The notes under the pieces are model-generated. The model made no database searches, was not told the origin of the DNA, and saw nothing but the letters and a program-made list of their open reading frames with translations. From the NCBI GenBank assembly GCA_944326485.1, contig CALVED010000003.1:62001-126000 (forward strand): DNA of 64,000 bases, given 5' to 3'. This DNA comes from Candidatus Gastranaerophilales bacterium (GTDB taxonomy: Bacteria > Cyanobacteriota > Vampirovibrionia > Gastranaerophilales > Gastranaerophilaceae). Position numbers and translations under genes: made by a program. Shown here piece after piece: positions 7,730-16,180 of this stretch (position 1 is its first letter; each line of letters opens with the position of its first letter).

Positions 7730-10222
7730 ATGACAAATATACTAGAGGGATTGAATAGGGAGCAGAAAGAAGCTGTACTTCAGGATAGAGGTACTATACT
7801 TGTTCTTGCTGGTGCTGGATGCGGTAAAACTAAAGTTTTAACTACAAGAATTGCTAATCTGGTTGAAAATGGAGTATCACCATACGAAATTTTAGCAGTA
7901 ACGTTTACAAATAAAGCTGCAAAAGAAATGGTGGAAAGACTTTCTAAAATGGTTGGTGAAGAAAAAGCAAAAAAAATGTGGATTGGCACTTTTCACTCTA
8001 TTTCAGGAAGGATTTTAAGAACAGACATTTCTGAATACAAAGATGAAAATGGCAAATCCTATGATAATAAATTTGTAATATATGATGAAACTGATTCTAA
8101 TTCAATTTTAAAAGCTGCTATCAAAAATTGTTCTTTAGATGAAAAAATATACCAACCTAAATTATTAAAAACTATTATTTCTAATGCTAAAAATAAAATG
8201 CTTGATGCATATTCTTATGCTACTCGTGCAAGAGACTATAGATCTGAAAAATATGCGCAAATTTTTCTTGAATATCAAAAACAATTGCAGTCAAATAATG
8301 CCCTAGATTTTGATGATATGCTTGTTCTTACTGTTAAATTACTTGAACAGTCCGATATTGTTAGAGAAAAATATTTTCAAAGATTTAAGCATATATTAGT
8401 TGATGAGTTTCAAGATACAAATATTTGTCAATATAAATTAATCAAATCAATATACACAAATAATAAAGAGGAAGAAGATATTCCTCTTGGAAAAAGTTTA
8501 TGTGTAGTAGGTGATGTTGACCAATCCATATACAGTTGGAGAGGTGCAGATTATAGGATTATCCTTAATTTGCAATCTGCATTTAAGAAAACACATCTAA
8601 TAAAATTGGAACAGAATTATAGATCTGCAGAAACAATATTAAATGCTGCAAATGCAGTAATTTGTAATAATCAACAAAGAATAAGTAAAAATTTATATTC
8701 TAACCTTGGTAAAGGGCATAATTTAAGCTTATATCAAGCTAATGATGAAGCAGATGAAGCATTAAACCTAGTAAGAGAAGTAAAAAGACTTTCACTTACA
8801 AAATCACTTTCTGATATTGCTGTTCTGTATAGGACAAATTCTCAATCAAGGGCCATTGAAGAAGCTTGTATGGCAAATAACATTCCATATAAAGTTGTTG
8901 GTGGACTGAAATTCTATGACAGAAAAGAAATTAAGGATATTATTGCATATTTAAAATTAATTTATAATCCAAGTGATTCACAAAGTTTAAGAAGAATAAT
9001 TAATGTTCCAAAAAGATCTTTAGGCTCCGGAACTGTTGATAAACTACTTCATATTGCTAAAAACTCAGGTTTAAAATTTATGGAGATTTTACAAGATATA
9101 GAAGAATATAATGAGTTTACTCCTGCATATAAATCTAAATTATCAGAATTTTACAATTTAATTATTGATTTTCAAAATCAATTTAATAAGATGGATTTAC
9201 CTGCATTTATTGGTTATGTTTTAGAAAAATCCGGATATATACAAGATATTAAAGAAAATGAAGATGAAACAACGGCTGAAGCAAGAATTGATAACCTTCA
9301 GGAATTTCTAAGTGTTGCTAAAGAATTTGTTCCGCAAGATAGTGATATCTTAGGGGAGTTTTTATCACAAGTTTCTCTTGTAAGCGATATTGACTCTTAT
9401 GTGGATGATTCAAATTCATTAACACTAATGACTCTTCATAGCGCAAAAGGACTTGAATTTGATACTGTTTTTCTTTGCGGTCTAGAAGAAGGTATTTTCC
9501 CTCATAGTCGCTCTCTTGACGCTCCGAGTGAAATGGAAGAAGAAAGAAGACTTATGTATGTTGGAATAACAAGAGCCAAAAAGAATCTTTACTTGAGTTA
9601 TGCTAAGCGAAGAAAGATGTGGGGAGAATATAAGTATTACAACCCAAGTAGATTTATATCTGAAATTCCTCAAGATTTAATTGATTACAGTGAATCATCT
9701 TACTCCGATGCAAATTCTTCATATAGTCAAAATACAACATTTAAGAAAGCCGTTGACACAATTAAAACAAGAAGGTTAGATGAAAACCCGGATGGAAGTA
9801 TTAAATCAACTACTTCTTTTGGAAAAAGCTTTATTGCACCTCAAAAACGTGTTCAGCATAATACTACTTTTGTTGTTAAAAGTAAAAGTAATCAAGCAAA
9901 TGCTGATCAAAGAAAAAAACTGGAAGAAGATAAGATGAAGGATTTCTTAGAGAATAATCCAATAAAGAAAATGTTGTTAGAAAAGAAACAAAAAGAAGCT
10001 GACGATAATAAAATTAAAATTAATACAGAACAACTTTCGGCAAATATTCATAGTAATTCAGAGATGTATAATGCAGGTGATAGAGTTTTTCATTCAAAAT
10101 TTGGTGTTGGAAAAATTGATGAAATTAAAAAAATAGGGTCATCTTCAATGTTAATTGTTGACTTTGGTAAATTTGGAAAAAAAGCTCTTGATGAAGCATT
10201 TGCTCAATTGAAAAAATTCTAA
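7730..10222 (+). CDS. pcrA: UvrD/PcrA-type DNA helicase
   Basis: An 830-residue superfamily 1A 3'-5' DNA helicase. Walker A is AGAGCGKT (residues 27-34), motif II is VDEFQDTN, motif III is GDVDQSIYSWRGA, and motif VI is RRLMYVGITRAKKNLYL. The C-terminus (about 780-830) has a small basic Tudor-like module, AGDRVFHSKFGVGKI, which PcrA uses to contact RNA polymerase. The linker between the helicase core and this module is Lys-rich and variable. It acts in nucleotide excision repair and conflict resolution between replication and transcription. It appears monocistronic and divergent from the SLOG gene. Confidence 0.95.
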   Translation: MTNILEGLNREQKEAVLQDRGTILVLAGAGCGKTKVLTTRIANLVENGVSPYEILAVTFTNKAAKEMVERLSKMVGEEKAKKMWIGTFHSISGRILRTDISEYKDENGKSYDNKFVIYDETDSNSILKAAIKNCSLDEKIYQPKLLKTIISNAKNKMLDAYSYATRARDYRSEKYAQIFLEYQKQLQSNNALDFDDMLVLTVKLLEQSDIVREKYFQRFKHILVDEFQDTNICQYKLIKSIYTNNKEEEDIPLGKSLCVVGDVDQSIYSWRGADYRIILNLQSAFKKTHLIKLEQNYRSAETILNAANAVICNNQQRISKNLYSNLGKGHNLSLYQANDEADEALNLVREVKRLSLTKSLSDIAVLYRTNSQSRAIEEACMANNIPYKVVGGLKFYDRKEIKDIIAYLKLIYNPSDSQSLRRIINVPKRSLGSGTVDKLLHIAKNSGLKFMEILQDIEEYNEFTPAYKSKLSEFYNLIIDFQNQFNKMDLPAFIGYVLEKSGYIQDIKENEDETTAEARIDNLQEFLSVAKEFVPQDSDILGEFLSQVSLVSDIDSYVDDSNSLTLMTLHSAKGLEFDTVFLCGLEEGIFPHSRSLDAPSEMEEERRLMYVGITRAKKNLYLSYAKRRKMWGEYKYYNPSRFISEIPQDLIDYSESSYSDANSSYSQNTTFKKAVDTIKTRRLDENPDGSIKSTTSFGKSFIAPQKRVQHNTTFVVKSKSNQANADQRKKLEEDKMKDFLENNPIKKMLLEKKQKEADDNKIKINTEQLSANIHSNSEMYNAGDRVFHSKFGVGKIDEIKKIGSSSMLIVDFGKFGKKALDEAFAQLKKF

Positions 10223-10272
10223 ATATTATAAAATTAAAATAAATAAAATTTATATAAAAAATATAGCACTTT

Positions 10273-10300
10273 TTGTAAGTCAAATGTTTTTATATATATA
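10273..10300 (+). promoter_or_regulatory. Putative promoter of the RHH gene
   Basis: TTGTAA (-35) and TATATA (-10) are separated by 16 bp, 30 bp ahead of the RHH start. A match by eye only; AT-rich DNA makes chance -10 boxes common. Confidence 0.35.
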
Positions 10301-10329
10301 AGAGAATAATTTTTGAAAGAGGTTATATA

Positions 10330-10518
10330 ATGGCTAGAGTTTTAATTTCAATGCCTGAAGAATTTTTAAACAGAATTGACCAAGTTGCTGAAGGCGAAAA
10401 CAGAACCAGAAGTGAATTAATTCGTGAAGCATTAAGAACTTACATTCACAAACAAAAAGTTAAAGAAAATGCGCTTGCAATAAAAAATGCAAGTATATTA
10501 GAAAGTTTACTTGACTAA
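10330..10518 (+). CDS. Ribbon-helix-helix DNA-binding protein
   Basis: A 62-residue protein of the CopG/MetJ/Arc fold. The N-terminal beta strand (ARVLISMPEEFLNRIDQVA) is followed by the helix pair NRTRSELIREALRTYI. It is expected to dimerise and bind DNA through the paired strands. AGAGG sits 8 nt ahead of the ATG. No toxin gene is next to it, so it is not an obvious antitoxin. It is a single-gene unit ending at the terminator just downstream. Confidence 0.8.
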   Translation: MARVLISMPEEFLNRIDQVAEGENRTRSELIREALRTYIHKQKVKENALAIKNASILESLLD

Positions 10519-10554
10519 TAGGCTACAGACTTAATAATTGGAGATTGGGGAATT

Positions 10555-10584
10555 AAAAAGAAGCTATTTATATAGCTTCTTTTT
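10555..10584. terminator. Bidirectional terminator between RHH gene and rlmD
   Basis: AAAAAGAAGCTAT and ATAGCTTCTTTTT form a 13-bp stem with a 4-nt loop, with T runs on both strands. It serves the plus-strand RHH gene and the minus-strand rlmD, whose stop codon lies inside it. Confidence 0.85.
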
Positions 10585-11932
10585 TTAATAATGTTATCAC
10601 TTCTGTATGATAAGTATTTGGAAACATATCAATTGGTTGAACTATTGTTGGACTGAATTTATTCTCAGTAAGAAATTTTAAATCTCTTGCGAGTGTAGAA
10701 ACATTGCAACTTACATATACTATATAATTATTTGTTAAAGAAATTAAATTTTCCAATGCTTTTAAATCACACCCTTTTCTTGGCGGATCAATTACTGATA
10801 CGTCAAATTTTATATTATTTTTCTTTAAGTTTTCAAAGCTTTTAGCAGCATCGCCATTTATAATTTCAATGTTTTTACAATTATTTAACTCAACATTATA
10901 CTTAGCGTCGATTGAAGCAGATTCAACTTCTTCTATGCAAACAACACTTGATGCAATATCGCTTAGCCATATTCCAAAACTAGATACCCCAGAATATGCA
11001 TCTAATATAGTTGGATTTGTAATATTTTCTTTTATTAATTTTTTAACTGTTTCAAACATTAATTCCCCGCAATATGGATTAACCTGAAAGAAACTATTTG
11101 CACTTATTCTAAACTTTTTATCTGATATGTTTTCTATATAATAATCATCACCTAGAATAATTTGTGTTTTTTTCCCCATTATTACATTTGATTTATTTTG
11201 ATTAAAGTTTATGCATACACCTTTAATCATGGGGAATCTTTTTGCTAATATATCTGCAATTGTTTTAAATTTTGTGTCTATTTTATCTTTATTTACAGTA
11301 AAAATTATTATTATATTTTTTAAGTCAGAAGATAGTCTAAAAATTATATGTCTTAGCTCTCCTATATGTTTTCGTTCGTTATATGCAGTAATATTTAATT
11401 CTTGAGCTTTTTCTTTTATAAATTCCATCATTTCATTGATTAAAGGATTTTGCATAGGACAATATTTAATATTTATAAGCTCATGAGAAGACTTCTTATA
11501 ATATCCGGCAATAATTCTTCCTGAATTTTTTTGAGATACTGGATATTGAACTTTGCACCTGTATTCTGATATCTTCGGTGATGGAATTATTTGATTAACT
11601 TCTATATCTATTCCTGTAATATTTTTTAGAGTTTCTTTTACTATATTTTCCTTTTGTCTTAGTTGTTCTTTATAGTCTATATGTTGCCAATTACAACTAC
11701 CACAAATATTACTAAGAGCACATATTGGCTTTATTCTGAATTTTGATGGTTCAATTATTTCAACAACATCAGCAACTAAATAATTTTTATTTATTTTTTT
11801 TATACAAATTCTAACAATATCTTCAGGACATACATTATCAACAAAGACAGGAATATTATTAATTCTGGCTAATCCTTTACCTTCATTTATAAGTTTTTCT
11901 ATCTTTACAGTATATTCTTCATTAATAAGCAT
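10568..11932 (-). CDS. rlmD: 23S rRNA (uracil-C5)-methyltransferase, RlmD family
   Basis: A 454-residue TrmA/RlmD-family enzyme that uses SAM to methylate C5 of uracil in RNA. The N-terminal TRAM domain (about 1-60) binds RNA. Cys71, Cys77 and Cys80 (C-x5-C-x2-C) plus the Cys in KYCPMQ form the 4Fe-4S site typical of RlmD-like members. The SAM site is near LDAYSGVSSFG; the DPPRKGC and SCNVSTLARDL motifs carry the catalytic nucleophile region. U1939 versus U747 specificity cannot be told from this sequence. It overlaps the upstream TPR-glycosyltransferase gene by 11 bp, suggesting cotranscription. Confidence 0.88.
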   Translation of the reverse strand: MLINEEYTVKIEKLINEGKGLARINNIPVFVDNVCPEDIVRICIKKINKNYLVADVVEIIEPSKFRIKPICALSNICGSCNWQHIDYKEQLRQKENIVKETLKNITGIDIEVNQIIPSPKISEYRCKVQYPVSQKNSGRIIAGYYKKSSHELINIKYCPMQNPLINEMMEFIKEKAQELNITAYNERKHIGELRHIIFRLSSDLKNIIIIFTVNKDKIDTKFKTIADILAKRFPMIKGVCINFNQNKSNVIMGKKTQIILGDDYYIENISDKKFRISANSFFQVNPYCGELMFETVKKLIKENITNPTILDAYSGVSSFGIWLSDIASSVVCIEEVESASIDAKYNVELNNCKNIEIINGDAAKSFENLKKNNIKFDVSVIDPPRKGCDLKALENLISLTNNYIVYVSCNVSTLARDLKFLTENKFSPTIVQPIDMFPNTYHTEVITLLKKEAI

Positions 11933-13958
11933 AACTTAATAGCTCTTCTTTTACTTTATTTATTACACTATTCCAATCATTAATCTTAGTTTGTCTGAAA
12001 ATTTCAATACTATTGTACCATGGTGTTGTTTTTGTATCATTAAACCAACGCCACTCTGCAGTATAAGGAAGTAATAGTAAAGTCTTTATACCTAAAGCAC
12101 CTGCCATATGAGCAATTGATGAATCAATTGTAATTAATAAATCTATATTATAGAGAAGTGCCGCTGTATCATCATAATTTTTAATATAATTATTTAGATT
12201 ATATAATCCCTCAATATTCTCAACTCCATTTTCATATTGGAACGAATACCATGTTATATTTTTCAATTTTAATATATGTGATAATATATCAAAACTTATT
12301 GATCTGTTTTTGAAAATTTTTTTATTTCCTTGCCAAAAAAGACCTATTTTTTTATTGTTATTATTAAAAATATCAAGATTTGAAAAATATTTTATAAGAT
12401 TTTTATCAGGTTTTAAATAACCCTCAGGATGTGGAATATTATTAAAATCCATACCTAAAATGTACTGCAAATCCATAATTGAAATTACAGTATCATATTC
12501 AATATCCGGTGTCTTGCTTTTAGGAATAACTGTTATATTAGGAAAATTTCTGCTTAAAATAGAAACAAGAGTTTTATCGGTTTGCAGTGTTATGTTTTTT
12601 GTAATCTCATATAAATTATTAATATATCTGGAATACATTATAGTATCGCCTAATCCGCAGTTTGAATATAACAATATATTTTTATTTTCTATATTTATAC
12701 CCTCATTCCAATATTTATCCTTAAATATTTCAATAAATTTAGTATCTTCACTTCTTTGTTTATATAACTTCATTCCTTTAGCAAATTCTTTATTAGTCAA
12801 AAGCATCATGCCAAGTGTAATTTTGCTTTGCTTAGCATCCGGTTCAATTTTTAGAATATACTCAAGTATTGATTTAGCTTCATTTAATTTACCCAAATAC
12901 TTTAATGCTACAGCTTTACCGTGAAGATAGTTTGTATTGTTTGGGGAAATATCCAGAGCTTTATTGTAAGACTCTAGTGCTAACTCGTACTCACCCATAT
13001 CCATATAATTAATTCCTAATAAAGAATATGCCTCATGTTTTGAAGTATTTAGAGTTAACAAATAATTTAAAATTTCTATACTTTTATTATTTTCATACAA
13101 TTCTCTGTATAGTTGCGCTAAATTTAATAATACATTTTTCTCATTTGGAGCAATTTCTCTTGCTTTAAGAATATACTCCATTGCTCGATTTTTATCTTTA
13201 TCTTTGTATAAAATGCATAAGTTTACCAGAGTTTCGGCATGGTTTGGCTTAATTTTTAGTACATTAAGATAATTTAGCGTTGATTTATCAATTTTATTAA
13301 TTTTAGAATATAAAACTCCTAGATTAAAATAATATAAATAATCATTTGGATTTATATAAACTGCTTTTTCTAAAGACTTGATTGCATCTTCAATATTATT
13401 ATCCAACTCATATAATGTTGATAATAAAGTATAAACTTCTAGTGCATCTTCTTTTATGATTAAGCATTTATTAGCATATTTTATTGCATCTTTTATTTGA
13501 TTTATATCTTTATAAGTTATTGAAAGATTATAACAAGCATTAAAATTCTTAGGATTAATTTCTATTGCTTTTGTATAACATTCAATTGCTTTATTAAAAT
13601 TATTATTACATTTATATGCAATAGCAAGCGAATAATAAATATCATCATTTTGACTTTTCTCTAATGCTTTTTCTAATAACTTTATAGCATTATCTATTTC
13701 TTTATTTGATAAATATGCCTTTGCAAGATTAGATAAAATATAGACAGAATCATTTAATACTAAAGCTTTAGATAGTAAATTAATTGACTTATTGTATTCC
13801 CCTTTTGAAATACATAATAAACCATACAAGTTTAATATATTAACGTCTTGAGGAGAAATGTCTAAAAGCTTTATATATAACTTTTCAGCTTCTTCAAGTT
13901 TATTTTCTGTATGTAATTTATATGCCTTATCCGAAATTTCTTTATAATTTACTGTCAT
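11922..13958 (-). CDS. TPR protein fused to a GT-B glycosyltransferase-like domain (1)
   Basis: A 678-residue protein. Residues about 1-400 are consecutive 34-residue tetratricopeptide repeats, such as YYSLAIAYKCNNNFNKAIEC and YNKALDISPNN. The C-terminal ~270 residues resemble the GT9/GT41-like domain often fused to TPRs: LLYSNCGLGDTIMYSRY, GLFWQGNKK, and ITIDSSIAHMAGALGIKTLLLLP with EWRWF. In OGT/SPINDLY and heptosyltransferases this fold transfers a sugar from a nucleotide donor, while the TPRs bind the acceptor. The acceptor here is unknown. It is 4 bp from its paralogue and in line with rlmD. Confidence 0.85.
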   Translation of the reverse strand: MTVNYKEISDKAYKLHTENKLEEAEKLYIKLLDISPQDVNILNLYGLLCISKGEYNKSINLLSKALVLNDSVYILSNLAKAYLSNKEIDNAIKLLEKALEKSQNDDIYYSLAIAYKCNNNFNKAIECYTKAIEINPKNFNACYNLSITYKDINQIKDAIKYANKCLIIKEDALEVYTLLSTLYELDNNIEDAIKSLEKAVYINPNDYLYYFNLGVLYSKINKIDKSTLNYLNVLKIKPNHAETLVNLCILYKDKDKNRAMEYILKAREIAPNEKNVLLNLAQLYRELYENNKSIEILNYLLTLNTSKHEAYSLLGINYMDMGEYELALESYNKALDISPNNTNYLHGKAVALKYLGKLNEAKSILEYILKIEPDAKQSKITLGMMLLTNKEFAKGMKLYKQRSEDTKFIEIFKDKYWNEGINIENKNILLYSNCGLGDTIMYSRYINNLYEITKNITLQTDKTLVSILSRNFPNITVIPKSKTPDIEYDTVISIMDLQYILGMDFNNIPHPEGYLKPDKNLIKYFSNLDIFNNNNKKIGLFWQGNKKIFKNRSISFDILSHILKLKNITWYSFQYENGVENIEGLYNLNNYIKNYDDTAALLYNIDLLITIDSSIAHMAGALGIKTLLLLPYTAEWRWFNDTKTTPWYNSIEIFRQTKINDWNSVINKVKEELLSYAY

Positions 13959-13962
13959 AAAA

Positions 13963-16146
13963 TTATATATTATTTTCTATTTCTATCTTTATTCTATCAA
14001 TTACACTATCCCAGTCATTTGGAATATTTTGTTTGAATATTTTTATTGAATTATACCATTCAGTTGATTTTTCATTATAGAACCAACGCCACTCCGAATC
14101 ATATGGTAGCATTAAATAAGTTCTAATTCCCATTGCACCTGCTAAATGAGCTATAGATGTATCAATTGTTATTAATATATCAATATTTTTTAATAAAGCT
14201 GCAGTATCTGAGTAGTTTTGAATATAAGGCGATAAATCAATAATTTGAGATTTTTCTTTAATGTCGTTTGATTCAAAATCAATATTTGTTAACTGAAATG
14301 AATAATATTTACATCTATCTATTAAAAAAAGAGGACTAAAATATTTTAACTTTGCAGATCTGTTTCTTAGTGTAGTAGGATTACCTTGCCAAAAAAGACC
14401 TACCTTAATTTTATCGTTATTAAATATGTCTAATTTCGCTTTTTCTTTTATTAATTCTTCTGATATATCTATATATTTTTCAGGAAATGGAATATTATTA
14501 AAATCCATATTTAAGTTATATATTAATCCCATTTCCGGCGTTGAAAAATCATAACAGCTTTCATCTATATCACATTCTCTGTTAATAACATCAACATTCT
14601 TAAAATTATATTTTAATAAATCTACAAGAGAATCAGGAGCTGTAAGCGTAATGTGTTTAGCTTTCTGAGATAAAATATTTAAATATCTAGAGAACATAAT
14701 TAAATCACCAGCACCGTGAGCAGAATAAACAAGTATATTTTTCCCCGATATATCCTCTTTATTCCACAACTTTTTCTTATATATATTAATCTTATTTAAA
14801 ATGTTCGCAGGCAGCTCGGACCTGAACTTAGAAAATATTTGCTCAGAAATACCATATTTTTCACCAACTTTAAGTTTATAAAAATATTTACTTGCCTTTT
14901 CTGCCGCATCTTTTACTGTATGACTTTTTGTATGCCAGTTATAATAATATTCTTCAACTTCTTTAAAGTTCTTCTTTCTTAAATGGATTATTGTCAAATC
15001 TTGTATTACTGCAGGAGTTTTTTCTAATTTATTAAGTATTTCAAGAGCTTTATCATCATTTCTATGACAAGAATATGCATAAGCAAGTGAACATTTTGCT
15101 CCATCATCATTAGGATTATATTCTAATGACATTTTATAATATTTTATAGCGTTATTATAATCAAACAATTCTAAATAGGCATCTGCAACCATTGAGTAAT
15201 ACATAGAATTTTTAGTATCAATTTGAATTAAACCTAATGCAATAGCTAACGCATTATCAAAATCTAACATATCAACATATACACTATATATGCAAAATAA
15301 AATATTTGTATCATCAGGAAACTTATTATGTGCTTCAATATAAATATTTAATGCTTCATTCTTATCAATATTTCTATATATCTGAGCAATATTTAAAAGT
15401 GCCTCTTTATTATTTGGTTCAATATTAAGAACCTTCTGAAAATATGTTACAGCATCATTATAAATCTCAAGATTCTTATAAAGAACACCCATTCTATAGA
15501 ATATATCAGGATTTTCAGATATTTCCGAAGCTTTTATTAAAAAATATAGTGCTTTTTCCTTATTATCTACCTTTTCAAAAAGATGCGCCAAATGTAATAA
15601 TAAATCTAAATCGTTAGAATTTAAATCATAAGCTTTTTGAGCATAATCAATTGCTTCATTTAATTTATTTAAGTATAAATAGCACAATGAAAGATTATAT
15701 AAAATATTTAAATTTTTATCGTCTACCGAAGTTAACTCCTCATAATATTTAGCAGCATTTAAATAATCTGATTTTTTCATATAGATAAATGCTATAAGAT
15801 TTAATATTGTACTATTCTTTTTATTAATAGAAGTTAATTCATCTATTGCTGTATTATAATCATTTTTATATACATAAACCTTTGCTAAATTTACTTTAAT
15901 ATCATCAATTTTAGTAATTTCATAAGCTTTTTTAAATAATAATATTGCTTTATCAAAAGCTTTAATTGCAACATATAATTGTGCCAATAAATTGATAACA
16001 TCAGGATTATTTGGATTTATTTCAATTAATTTTTCATATATCAATTTTGCTTCAGCATAATTGCCTGAAACATGTAATTTATATGCTTTATCTAACAATG
16101 TAGAATAATCATTATCCATGTTTTTATGATAATTCATATTATACAC
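13963..16146 (-). CDS. TPR protein fused to a GT-B glycosyltransferase-like domain (2)
   Basis: A 727-residue paralogue of the gene just downstream, with about 12 TPR units followed by the same C-terminal domain: LVYSAHGAGDLIMFSRY, GLFWQGNPT, and ITIDTSIAHLAGAMGIRTYLMLP with EWRWFYN. It has an extra segment (about 400-450) between repeats and catalytic domain. The start is uncertain: GTG at 16146, ATG at 16137, or ATG at 16119, which aligns with the first Met of the paralogue (LLDKAYKL against ISDKAYKL). None has a good Shine-Dalgarno. Tandem duplication suggests related acceptors, perhaps surface protein or glycan. Confidence 0.83.
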   Translation of the reverse strand: MYNMNYHKNMDNDYSTLLDKAYKLHVSGNYAEAKLIYEKLIEINPNNPDVINLLAQLYVAIKAFDKAILLFKKAYEITKIDDIKVNLAKVYVYKNDYNTAIDELTSINKKNSTILNLIAFIYMKKSDYLNAAKYYEELTSVDDKNLNILYNLSLCYLYLNKLNEAIDYAQKAYDLNSNDLDLLLHLAHLFEKVDNKEKALYFLIKASEISENPDIFYRMGVLYKNLEIYNDAVTYFQKVLNIEPNNKEALLNIAQIYRNIDKNEALNIYIEAHNKFPDDTNILFCIYSVYVDMLDFDNALAIALGLIQIDTKNSMYYSMVADAYLELFDYNNAIKYYKMSLEYNPNDDGAKCSLAYAYSCHRNDDKALEILNKLEKTPAVIQDLTIIHLRKKNFKEVEEYYYNWHTKSHTVKDAAEKASKYFYKLKVGEKYGISEQIFSKFRSELPANILNKINIYKKKLWNKEDISGKNILVYSAHGAGDLIMFSRYLNILSQKAKHITLTAPDSLVDLLKYNFKNVDVINRECDIDESCYDFSTPEMGLIYNLNMDFNNIPFPEKYIDISEELIKEKAKLDIFNNDKIKVGLFWQGNPTTLRNRSAKLKYFSPLFLIDRCKYYSFQLTNIDFESNDIKEKSQIIDLSPYIQNYSDTAALLKNIDILITIDTSIAHLAGAMGIRTYLMLPYDSEWRWFYNEKSTEWYNSIKIFKQNIPNDWDSVIDRIKIEIENNI

Positions 16147-16180
16147 AGTTGCAACTTAAATTTCTTAAAGAAAATTTAAG

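Noticed and set aside
10330-10518. Possible antitoxin of a toxin-antitoxin pair
   Set aside because: No toxin-sized co-directional gene is adjacent; the next gene is rlmD on the other strand, with a terminator between.
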